DNA of 64,000 bases from an uncultured bacterium. Its GTDB lineage: Bacteria > Planctomycetota > Phycisphaerae > Phycisphaerales > SM1A02. Location: NCBI GenBank assembly GCA_903891095.1, contig CAITDI010000043.1:1-64000 (forward strand). The letters run 5' to 3'. The notes under the pieces are model-generated. The model had not been told where the DNA came from. It saw only the letters and a program-made list of their open reading frames with translations, and ran no database searches. Below are positions 8,978 through 16,348 of the stretch, piece by piece. The position numbers and the translations under genes were made by a program. The stretch's first letter is position 1. Each line of letters starts with the position of its first letter.

Positions 8978-10720
8978 CTACTCGCTCTTGATCTTGATCA
9001 CGTCAAGCCGTGCATGACGTGCCGGCGCCGTGATGAATCGCAGCTCCTGGAGATCGAGATTCGACAATTCGACGCGGCCGCGCCCGAATAGTCGCCTGGG
9101 GCGCGATGCGCCATTGTCCGCCGCAGGTTCAATCAGGCTCCATCCGTCGAAACGAAGAGATGCGCCGGCGCCTTCAAGCGCAAGCGCCGGGGCCTCAACG
9201 CCTAGGAGATGCGGCTCCGCTTCAACCCAGTACGCACGCACGTCGGCGGACCACACCCCATTTTGTTGCGCGAATCCGTTCGAGATCACGCGCAGGCTCC
9301 CTGCGACGCATCCATGGGCTCTGAGGGTGAACTGCTCCATCTTGTCGCCGTCGAAAAGTACGGTGACGGTCTGTTCGCGCGGGCCTGGAAACGGAACGCT
9401 CATCGCCATCGCCAGCGTTGCATCGCCACCTGGCGCAATCGTATTGGAACTGATCTCGCATGTAAGACAGCCGCAAGACTTCACAAGCTGCTTCACATGC
9501 ATGGCAGCACCCGAGTCATTGTGAATGACGAAGTCATGCGCGATGCGAGCAGGAACGTCAGCGACCATGACATTCCCTGCGTCAAACAGACGCTTGTTCG
9601 CGGGGCCCGAAGGAACGATCCGCGCGTCCGGGGAGGACGGAGGACGACCAGTCCACTCCGGAAGGTCCTTCACCCAGCGGTCGAGTTCCCACCCAACATC
9701 GCCTGAAGGGGCTGAGGGCATCTCGAGCAGACGGCCGTCAAGGTTCAATCGGCGGTCGCCCTCACCCAGGCGATAGGCGATGTCAAACCGGGTGTCTTGG
9801 ACGATGTCAGTTCCGGTTGGTGCTTGAAAAAGCTTGGCAGCCGTGCACGCGGCCGGCTCCATGGAAACAGGCGCGACGATCACGACGGCCCATCCAGGCG
9901 GATACTCTTCGCCGGCGTCGGCAAGTTGCTCGACGATCCGAGCGCCCCGAACGCCATTGGCGCCGAGGTGGTAGTCCATAAACTCAACGGCCCGACGGTG
10001 CATCAACTTCGCACCGGGCAGCCGGGTGTCGGATGTGTATACATCGAACTGAATCGATCGCAGTGCGCCCGAAGGGGTGTCGAATCGCGCCCAGAGTTCG
10101 GTTTGCGGAGCGTCTGGAAGCCAGTTCCAGCGAATCATCGTTGATTCGCCATCCTGTGATTCAATTCGAACATTCGCGGAGTTGATCGCGCCAGCCAGAA
10201 AGTACTGATAGTCAAGTGGGGCTACCTGGCCGAGAACGCGCCATCCATACGCGTCCATCTCGGGTCCTACACGCTGCACAGAATCGCGCAGGTCAAGCAT
10301 AAGATTGGAGCCTCCCCCGCGCTGGTTGGACCAGCGGGTGAAGAACTGGCCACCGTCACTGGAGTAGGTGTTGCAGCCTCCTATCTCAGCAGCGTCCTTC
10401 GCCCAGACGGTCTGCTCATGGACCCGAAACGCGGGCCGCCAGCGAGAGACGATCGCTACTCTGCACAGCCATAATCGGTCTGGGCTCTCGGCATCTGGAG
10501 GAACATTGAACTCTGGTCGCTCCCCATTCCGTTGTCCATACGTAGAGACGGCGTAGGTCACTGCCTTCGACTCTAGGAAGGCGGCGCGCCGGTCGAGGTC
10601 CTCTATCGCAGCTCTGCAGAGTTGAGCAACGCGAGATTGGGTGTCAGGCGCGACGGGCTGATCGCCCTGGCACAGCCAAGGCGATCCAGCGATCGCGAGC
10701 ATCGCCATCGACGAGAGCAT
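8978..10720 (-). CDS. Secreted DUF1573-domain protein
   Basis: A 580-residue exported protein. The N terminus (MLSSMAMLAIAGSPWLCQG) looks like a short signal peptide. Residues about 25-360 match nothing I recognise. Residues about 380-470 carry a DUF1573-type Ig-like domain: VADVPARIAHDFVIHNDSG, then KSCGCLTCEISSNTIAPGG and VPFPGPREQTVTVLFDG, including the hallmark SCGC. DUF1573 proteins are abundant in Planctomycetota and Bacteroidota and are thought to be extracytoplasmic; function is unknown. It starts one base after the stop codon of the Cys-rich gene upstream, so the two form an operon. Base composition is visibly less GC-rich than in the neighbouring gat and rnd genes. Confidence 0.82.
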   Translation of the reverse strand: MLSSMAMLAIAGSPWLCQGDQPVAPDTQSRVAQLCRAAIEDLDRRAAFLESKAVTYAVSTYGQRNGERPEFNVPPDAESPDRLWLCRVAIVSRWRPAFRVHEQTVWAKDAAEIGGCNTYSSDGGQFFTRWSNQRGGGSNLMLDLRDSVQRVGPEMDAYGWRVLGQVAPLDYQYFLAGAINSANVRIESQDGESTMIRWNWLPDAPQTELWARFDTPSGALRSIQFDVYTSDTRLPGAKLMHRRAVEFMDYHLGANGVRGARIVEQLADAGEEYPPGWAVVIVAPVSMEPAACTAAKLFQAPTGTDIVQDTRFDIAYRLGEGDRRLNLDGRLLEMPSAPSGDVGWELDRWVKDLPEWTGRPPSSPDARIVPSGPANKRLFDAGNVMVADVPARIAHDFVIHNDSGAAMHVKQLVKSCGCLTCEISSNTIAPGGDATLAMAMSVPFPGPREQTVTVLFDGDKMEQFTLRAHGCVAGSLRVISNGFAQQNGVWSADVRAYWVEAEPHLLGVEAPALALEGAGASLRFDGWSLIEPAADNGASRPRRLFGRGRVELSNLDLQELRFITAPARHARLDVIKIKSE

Positions 10721-10721
10721 G

Positions 10722-11186
10722 TCAGGGGGTGCACTCCTTGAGGTCGCAATCCCGAGTCGATGGGATAGTCACGGTCCCGCAACTGAGGTTCGATGCCACG
10801 CCACTGCAACTCGATCGCCTCTGCTTCCCGCACTTACCGCCGCCAGCCGGGTTCACCGTGCAGCCGACGCCGTTGGGGTCTTGGACACAGATCCCGTTTG
10901 ATGCGATCCACATTCCGCCAGTGCCATCGCAGTAGGTGCAGACTGTGCCCGCCGCCACATAGCGGCAATGCATGTCTTGGTCTATGCAGCGCAAACTTGA
11001 GGCGGTGTAACACGTGAGCCCTTGCAGCACGATGCCGATGTCCGTGTACTCGTAGTCCACTCCCGCTTTCAGGAGGTCCCACGAGTCTACGGATCGAAGC
11101 ACTCTATCCAGATCGTCATCGGGGGTTGGTGCTGCCATCGCAAGCGCGGTGCATGCCGTGACGAACAAAGTCGCGAGCCGAAGCAT
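10722..11186 (-). CDS. Cys-rich secreted protein, unknown function
   Basis: A 154-residue protein I do not recognise. It begins with a clear signal peptide (MLRLATLFVTACTALAMAAP) and contains about fifteen cysteines after it, including CTYC and paired single cysteines ending CDLKEC. The glycine-rich middle (NPAGGGKCGKQ) and Cys pattern suggest a disulfide-stabilised extracellular fold. It is the promoter-proximal gene of a two-gene operon with the DUF1573 protein. A second, unrelated-looking Cys-rich secreted protein is encoded at 14944-15588. Confidence 0.7.
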   Translation of the reverse strand: MLRLATLFVTACTALAMAAPTPDDDLDRVLRSVDSWDLLKAGVDYEYTDIGIVLQGLTCYTASSLRCIDQDMHCRYVAAGTVCTYCDGTGGMWIASNGICVQDPNGVGCTVNPAGGGKCGKQRRSSCSGVASNLSCGTVTIPSTRDCDLKECTP

Positions 11187-11603
11187 GAGCTACTCCTTCG
11201 ATTGTCTGGCGAAGTGATCCTGACCGTCGGAGCGACCCAACCGCCATCGGCAGCGTATGGGATTGAACCAGAGATGTCAATAAGGCGCTACACGGTGTCT
11301 TGAGAAATCCGTTTGGGCCTCGAGGGCACAATGCACGACACCATGAAGAAGCCGCGGCACAAGACGCCTTCGTGGGCGAATCGAGCTCGGAGCGCGAGCG
11401 GAGCCGGCGAAGGCGCAAGATCGTCGAGGAATTCCCCGGGTGGTTGAAGACGGTTGATGGCCTGCGTAGGTCGCGCGGCATCACGGGCCACACGGGCTGG
11501 TGGAAGATCGCGCAGCAGGTGGCGCTCGCGGCGGCGGCGTGAGCGGCGTGGAGAAGCGCCGGGGGCACGCGACCGCGATTCGCTCGAGCCGGGCGAAACG
11601 CCC
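11187..11603. other. 417-base intergenic region without a convincing gene
   Basis: No supported gene is seen. Plus-strand frame 11300-11542 stays open for 80 codons from a TTG, but it lacks a ribosome binding site and any recognisable motif. A short overlapping ATG frame at 11343 ends after 34 codons. The stretch may carry the promoter of the Cys-rich gene at its left end and the 3' flank of the PEP-CTERM gene at its right end. Confidence 0.5.
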
Positions 11604-12216
11604 TCAATGTCGCTGACGCCGAGCCGTCCCCGCGAGCAGCAGCAGCACCGACGCGCTGGGCGCGGGCACCGTCGACCAGCGGAGCGTGTTGATTCCCACG
11701 GGGTTCCGATCGGTGTAGATCGTCTTGACGGGCTGGCTGAAGACGACGCCCCAATCGGCCGCGGGATTCGTAGTTGGTCCACCGAGGTTGTAGGCGGCTT
11801 CGGCGAACCCCGTGTTGTCGTCGATGTACGGCCCGCTGTACGCGAAGATCGAGATCGCGAGGCAGTACGGCATGGAGATTGCGCGGATCGGCTCATCAAA
11901 GGTGATGGCAAAGCCCATGTTGTAGTCACCGCTCGGGAGCAGATACCACTCCGAGGTCGAGGCCTGAAAGTATGTCCTGACAGGCACACTGCCCGAGGGA
12001 ACCTGACCCCCCGGCAAGGAAGTGCACGCCGCGATCCGCGTAGTACTCCTCGATGCGCATCGCGACGCCGGGCTCGTGGAAGCCGATCTCCTCGGTTGTT
12101 CCCCCGAACGCGGCCTCCCACGCCGCCGTGCTCAGGTACAGCGTGGCGTGCGACGATGCGGTCATGAGGGCTGCCACAGTTCCGACCGACGTGAGATGAA
12201 GGATTCGAAGTGCCAC
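11604..12216 (-). pseudogene. PEP-CTERM-type exported protein, frameshifted at a G6 tract
   Basis: Two overlapping reading frames together make one plausible protein of about 203 residues. The upstream frame (GTG at 12214-12216) gives a signal peptide (VALRILHLTSVGTVAALM) and then ATLYLSTAAWEAAFGGTTEE up to YADRGVHFLAGG. The downstream frame gives PSGSVPVRTYFQAS through FAYSGPYIDDNTGF and ends VPAPSASVLLLLAGTARRQRH. The C terminus has the PEP-CTERM architecture: proline/alanine turn, hydrophobic stretch, basic tail. They are joined if one G is removed from a run of six Gs at about 12011-12016. The cause may be a mutation, a phase-variable tract or a sequencing error. PEP-CTERM proteins are sorted by exosortase to the surface. 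Confidence 0.65.
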
Positions 12217-12229
12217 GGTTACTCGTGAG

Positions 12230-12376
12230 TCAGAATGAAAAACACGTAATCGGACGCGGCTCAGGGGAAGTCTGAACCATCGCCGCGGCCGCACAGGTCC
12301 AAGCGAGCAATGGCAGGCACGCGATGGGACAAGACAGGTTCGGCCGTTTGAAATGGCTGTTGGCGCTGAAATCCAT
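12230..12376 (-). CDS. Small signal-peptide-like ORF (48 aa)
   Basis: A 48-residue frame starting MDFSANSHFKRPNLSCP, followed by a hydrophobic stretch (IACLPLLAWTCAAAAM), and ending PITCFSF. The start is preceded by a strong ribosome binding site (AGAAGGAGGGTTTCG before ATG). It ends 13 bases before the proposed GTG start of the frameshifted PEP-CTERM gene on the same strand. It could be a leader or small exported peptide, or the truncated 5' end of an exported-protein gene. A TTGACA box lies at about 12449-12454 upstream on this strand. Confidence 0.4.
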   Translation of the reverse strand: MDFSANSHFKRPNLSCPIACLPLLAWTCAAAAMVQTSPEPRPITCFSF

Positions 12377-12529
12377 CGAAACCCTCCTTCTGCTCCCAGG
12401 CATGCGCAGCATCCCGCGCTGGCAAGCGCTACAAGGGAAACGCCTATTGTCAAGTTGTATTGGTGATGAGTTTGAGAATTGCCTGTCAAGTCGATGTGTG
12501 CCGCATTGCGAACATGCTCCAACGTGCGG

Positions 12530-12927
12530 CCGACTCACGCGTGGGTGCGGGGCGGGTCGCGCGGCTTGCGCGGCCTGCGACGGCGGCCGAAATCGCGGAC
12601 CGGCTTGAGCCGGCACTCGGATGTGGTCGAATCCAACGGTCGAGGGCCGCTTCGAGTGCGGTCCGCACGCACGAGCGCTTCGCCGTGTGCGCGGGCAGCG
12701 GGGCGAGCCTCCTCGAGTTGGCCGCGTCGCAGGGCGCGACCCTCTTCGTGACCGGCGAGCTGTCGCACCATGATGTGCTCCGCGCGCACGCCCTCGGCCT
12801 CGAGGTCCTCCTCGCAGGCCATACCAACACCGAACGCGGCTACCTGCCGCGCCTGGCGGCTGCAGTCCACGCGACGTGCGGGGTCGAGTGCATGGTGTCG
12901 ACGGCCGATCGCGATCCCCTCGCCTAG
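12530..12927 (+). pseudogene. Duplicated 3' fragment of the nif3-like gene
   Basis: This segment encodes DSRVGAGRVARLARP through RYLPRL-like text to the end of a Nif3 protein (FVTGELSHHDVLRA, LAGHTNTERGYLPRLA, ending TADRDPLA), matching codons from about residue 245 to the stop of the complete gene at 7669-8808. The N-terminal half and the central insert are absent. The frame is open from 12460, but residues before 12530 do not resemble Nif3. The core at about 12737-12857 is almost identical in DNA to 8610-8730, while the flanks have diverged. It is probably a non-functional remnant or a displaced original 3' end. Confidence 0.8.
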
Positions 12928-12929
12928 CC

Positions 12930-12942
12930 GGTGCCTGGCACC
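12930..12942. repeat. GGTGCCTGGCACC palindrome
   Basis: A perfect 13-base palindrome directly after the stop codon of the nif3 fragment. It shares the TGCCTGGCA core with the repeats at 4-99, suggesting a dispersed REP-like family at gene 3' ends. Confidence 0.5.
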
Positions 12943-13071
12943 AAAATCGTGGGATCTTCACGTTGCGTGGTTGAAAGGTTCTCGCCGCCTAGCAACTATC
13001 CCCATGTTCAGTCAGGAGGCGACTCTCGCCTCATCGCAGTTCCAGCCAGATCTAGCCATGGGAGGGCTTGC

Positions 13072-14541
13072 ATGCTGAACGAACCCGGAACGGACGCCAC
13101 CTTCGGCGTGTCACCCGACCGAGAGACCGTCGCCCGCAACGCATCGATGCGTGACAGCGCGGCCGGCCGCAAGCACTTCGTCCTCGACACGAACGTGCTC
13201 CTCCACAACTCGCAGTCGATCTTCAAGTTCGCCGAGCACGAGGTGGTCATTCCCCTCGCGGTGATCGAGGAGCTCGACACCTTCAAGAAGAACAACGACG
13301 AAACGGGCCGCAACGCCCGCACCGTCACCCGCGCGCTCGACCGGCTGCGCGCGCAGGGCGCGCTCTTCGAAGGCGTCGTCTGGAACGAACTCGGCGGCTC
13401 GATCCGCGTCGCGCGCTGCAGCCAGCCGCGCAGCGACTTCGCGCTCGACCTCGACAAGGCCGACAACCGCATCCTCGCCGTCGCGGCGGATCTCCACCGC
13501 GCAGGCCAGCGCACGACCTTCATCTCGAAGGACATCAACGCGCGCGTCAAGAGCGACGCCCTCGGCATCCCCGCCGAGGACTTCGAGCACGACCACATCT
13601 CGACCGACTTCCTGCACGCGGGCTACGTCGTGGCCAAGGTGCCGGGCGAGATCATCGACGAGCTCTACGACGAGCGGCAGCTCCGCATGGAGCGGCTCGC
13701 CGAGTTCAAGGCGCACACGCCCGACGGGGCGCACGAGGTCGCCATCGAGGCGGTCGCCAACCAGTTCGTGCTCCTGATCGACGAGGCCGACGACCACCAC
13801 ACGGGCCTCGCGCGCATCCTGGCCGACACGGGCGCGGCGATCCCCGTCACGGGGCCGCGCAAGCCCGTCTACGGCATCATGGGCCGCAACGTGCAGCAGA
13901 CGATGGCGCTCGAGCTTCTGCTCGACGACGACGTCAAGATCGTCACGCTGACCGGCCCGGCCGGTACCGGCAAGACGCTCCTCGCGCTCGCCGCAGGCCT
14001 GCACAAGACGCTCAAGGAAGAGCGCTTCGACAAGCTCCTCACCGCGCGTCCGATCATGCCGCTTGGCCGCGACATCGGCTACCTCCCGGGCGACAAGGAC
14101 GAGAAGCTCGCGATGTGGATGCAGCCGATCTTCGACAACATCTCGTACCTGCTCTCGACCCGCGGCAGCCATGTCGACGAGCGTCCCGAAAGTCGCACCG
14201 CCGAGCAGCGCCTCGACCAGCTCATGGCGACGGGTCGGGTGGTCATGGAGCCGCTCACCTACATCCGCGGCCGGTCGATCCCGCATCAGTTCATGATCGT
14301 TGACGAGGCGCAAAACCTGTCCCCGCATGAGATTAAGACGATCGTGTCGCGCGTCGGCGACGGCACCAAGATCGTCCTCTGCGGCGACATCCTGCAGATC
14401 GACAACCCCTACCTCGACGCCCAGTCCAACGGCCTCGCCCATTGCATCGAGCGCATGAAGGGCCAGCGCATCGCGGGTCATGTGTCGCTTTCCAAGACCG
14501 AGCGTTCGAATCTCGCAAGTCTTGCTGCGGAAATTCTGTGA
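13072..14541 (+). CDS. PIN-PhoH family ATPase/ribonuclease (PhoH2-like)
   Basis: A 489-residue fusion of an N-terminal PIN ribonuclease domain and a C-terminal PhoH helicase-like ATPase. The PIN part (about residues 30-165) shows FVLDTNVLLHN, VIPLAVIEELD and DKADNRILAVA with its acidic metal ligands. The PhoH part (about 270-485) has Walker A GPAGTGKTLLAL and Walker B FMIVDEAQN. PhoH2 proteins of this layout unwind and cleave RNA in other bacteria. The ATG at 13072 is favoured over upstream starts because GGAGG sits seven bases before it and no similarity exists upstream. A strong terminator follows at 14685-14724. Confidence 0.92.
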   Translation: MLNEPGTDATFGVSPDRETVARNASMRDSAAGRKHFVLDTNVLLHNSQSIFKFAEHEVVIPLAVIEELDTFKKNNDETGRNARTVTRALDRLRAQGALFEGVVWNELGGSIRVARCSQPRSDFALDLDKADNRILAVAADLHRAGQRTTFISKDINARVKSDALGIPAEDFEHDHISTDFLHAGYVVAKVPGEIIDELYDERQLRMERLAEFKAHTPDGAHEVAIEAVANQFVLLIDEADDHHTGLARILADTGAAIPVTGPRKPVYGIMGRNVQQTMALELLLDDDVKIVTLTGPAGTGKTLLALAAGLHKTLKEERFDKLLTARPIMPLGRDIGYLPGDKDEKLAMWMQPIFDNISYLLSTRGSHVDERPESRTAEQRLDQLMATGRVVMEPLTYIRGRSIPHQFMIVDEAQNLSPHEIKTIVSRVGDGTKIVLCGDILQIDNPYLDAQSNGLAHCIERMKGQRIAGHVSLSKTERSNLASLAAEIL

Positions 14542-14684
14542 TTCGTGCAATCTGGGGTTATAGTTGCAGCGCAGGCTGGTCTGCCTCAGGCCTGCATGAA
14601 CCACTCAGGCGCTCCACGCGCCAGTCAGCACACGTGGACCCGCCACGATCGCCGCTCAAACGGCCGGTCTAGGCGGAAAGGAAG

Positions 14685-14724
14685 CGCCAGCGCTCTCGGG
14701 ATCCGAGAGCGCTGGCGTCTTTTT
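14685..14724 (+). terminator. Rho-independent terminator
   Basis: A 15-bp perfect stem (14685-14699 with 14703-14717), 3-base loop GAT, followed by TCTTTTT. It lies 143 bases after the phoH stop codon and is one of the clearest intrinsic terminators in the window. Confidence 0.9.
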
Positions 14725-14780
14725 ACCCCTGCTGGTCCAAGTACGGAGGGTGGCCCGGACTCGGCGACGTCAGGGGTGAC

Positions 14781-14849
14781 CTCGACTCATCCCCCTCGAT
14801 TCATCACCCTCGATTCATCACCCTCGACTCATCCCCCCGACTCATCCCC
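14781..14849. repeat. 14-bp tandem repeat, about 4.9 copies
   Basis: Units CTCGACTCATCCCC and CTCGATTCATCACC alternate at 14781, 14795, 14809 and 14823, followed by a 13-base variant at 14837-14849. The repeat sits between the phoH terminator and the 3' end of the Cys-rich secreted gene. The rest of the 402-base gap 14542-14943 holds only the terminator and no supported gene. Confidence 0.85.
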
Positions 14850-14943
14850 ATGGGGCAGATCTTTTCCCCGTGAGAAGTGCGAGGCAGTAAGAACTCGTGA
14901 GTGGCGATCGTGCGTCGACGCGGCGGCCAAGCCGCGACGCTGG

Positions 14944-15588
14944 CTACTGGCAATTCGGGCACGGGTCTCCCTCCTGGCTCGGTGCGGCCGGGTCGCGACA
15001 CTCGACGACGAGGGCCGTGGGGTTCTCGGCGAACGTAGGGAAGCACTCGCACCCGAGCAGTTGGGTGCAAGGACCCGACGAGCGAGTCGGCGATGTCGGA
15101 TACATCCAGACGCACTGCACGCTCATGGGTAGCCCGGCGCAACTTGGGTTGACGAAGGTGTCCCACATCGGCACCTGCGGCGCAGGGCAGGTGGGCAACG
15201 GCGAGAGCATCGGTGGAGCCCAGCCCGCCGGAAGGGTCAGCGGCGTCACGCCAGGCGTTGCCGCCATCGCGTCGAGGCAGCTTGCGTTGATGAGCTTGTA
15301 CGCGCGATGGATTCCATCGCTCGCGCACCACCTCACCTCAAAGATGAAGCAGAGGCAGAAGTCCTCGTCGACGAGGCGCAGCTCGATCCGCGCCTGTTCC
15401 ACCGCGACCTCGCGCGGAGTGCCGTCCAGGACGAGCTCCTCGACGCGCAGCGCGAACGGATCCGAATGCACGCGATCGAGAATCGGCGGATCGCCGCGGC
15501 CAGCCGCGGTGCACAGCCCGAACGCGAGCAGCAGCGAAGCGGCGGCCTTCCACGGCGTGTTCGGTTGTCGTTGCGTGCGATCCGTCAT
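14944..15588 (-). CDS. Cys-rich secreted protein, unknown function
   Basis: A 214-residue protein with an N-terminal signal peptide (AAASLLLAFGLCTAAGRG, about residues 15-32). The mature part has many cysteines (FCLCFIF, CASDG, GCECFP, ending GDPCPNCQ) and a proline-rich C-terminal half. I recognise no family. It is on the minus strand, upstream of the tandem repeat and terminator that close the phoH unit. Like the protein at 10722-11186, it looks like a disulfide-rich exported protein, but I see no clear alignment between them. Confidence 0.68.
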   Translation of the reverse strand: MTDRTQRQPNTPWKAAASLLLAFGLCTAAGRGDPPILDRVHSDPFALRVEELVLDGTPREVAVEQARIELRLVDEDFCLCFIFEVRWCASDGIHRAYKLINASCLDAMAATPGVTPLTLPAGWAPPMLSPLPTCPAPQVPMWDTFVNPSCAGLPMSVQCVWMYPTSPTRSSGPCTQLLGCECFPTFAENPTALVVECRDPAAPSQEGDPCPNCQ

Positions 15589-15769
15589 AGCGCGGCCAGT
15601 GCCTCTCGCCTATCCGTGAAAAAGGAGCAGTACCCGCCACCCATGCGCAGAGGGGCCGATCGACCCTCGCGCAGGTGGTCGCAGGAAACTGCTCCCACCT
15701 CTAGTGCCGCGAGTCGCGCGTGTGTGACAGACTTCGTTGAGATTTCCTCGAAATTCACCCGTGGCCGCA

Positions 15770-16324
15770 CTACGCGTGCTCGTCGAGCGCCTTGCCGAGC
15801 TGCTCCGTAAGTCGATGCCAGCGCTGGCGACACGATTCCGCGCGAAGTCCCGTCTCGGCGGCGATGTGCTCCCACTCGACACCCTTGAGTCGCAGCATCA
15901 TCAGCGTGCGGTCAACGGGTTCCATCTCGTCGAGCAGCCTGGTGATCGCGTGCCGGAGCGCAGCCTTTGTCGCCGCAGTCTCCGGCTCCTCGGCCTGCGT
16001 AGGCAGCCCGCCGTTGGCTGGGAGGTCCTTCGTCACGCGTGCTTCAAGGCGATCCCGCCGGCTGGCCCGTCCGACGGCGCGGTCCATCAGCGTGTGCAGG
16101 AACGCCCAGAGTCGCGGAGATTCCTTCACGGGCTCGCCATCGCGGTCGTCGAGCGCACTGAGACCGTCGCGGGCATCGATCTCAAGCGCTTGTCGGACGA
16201 CGGTCGCGTAGACGTCACTTGTCGAGATGCGGCGGTTGCGGCGATCGTGCCGCGTGCGGATGCGCGCACGCAGCGCGGGCGCGAGCTCGATGAGTAGATC
16301 TGCCAACTCCGTCGAGCGATCCAT
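15770..16324 (-). CDS. ECF-type RNA polymerase sigma factor
   Basis: A 184-residue sigma-70 family protein of the ECF class found in Planctomycetota. The N-terminal half (about 1-95) is region 2-like, with SDVYATVVRQALEID and PRLWAFLHTLMDRAVGRASR; the C-terminal half (about 120-175) is region 4, PVDRTLMMLRLKGVEWEHIA followed by the recognition helix ETGLRAESCRQRWHRL. It is transcribed divergently from a membrane-anchored Ser/Thr kinase gene with only 24 bases between start codons, a pairing known in this phylum. The kinase is therefore a candidate regulator of this sigma factor. No anti-sigma gene is adjacent. Confidence 0.88.
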   Translation of the reverse strand: MDRSTELADLLIELAPALRARIRTRHDRRNRRISTSDVYATVVRQALEIDARDGLSALDDRDGEPVKESPRLWAFLHTLMDRAVGRASRRDRLEARVTKDLPANGGLPTQAEEPETAATKAALRHAITRLLDEMEPVDRTLMMLRLKGVEWEHIAAETGLRAESCRQRWHRLTEQLGKALDEHA

Positions 16325-16348
16325 GCCGCGGAATATATACTCGCCAAA
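16325..16348. promoter_or_regulatory. 24-base divergent start region (sigma factor / kinase)
   Basis: Only 24 bases, including the AT-rich core AATATATACT, separate the two start codons. Core promoters of each gene must lie inside the other gene or overlap here, so transcription of the pair is probably interdependent or leaderless. Confidence 0.4.

Noticed and set aside
11300-11542. 80-codon plus-strand frame from a TTG
   Set aside because: No ribosome binding site, Arg/Ala-rich composition and no family resemblance. It is reported only as part of a gap.
8810-12530. Complete integrative element with integrase and att sites
   Set aside because: The flanking duplication is suggestive, but no integrase, excisionase or transposase gene is visible in the block, so only the duplication is claimed.
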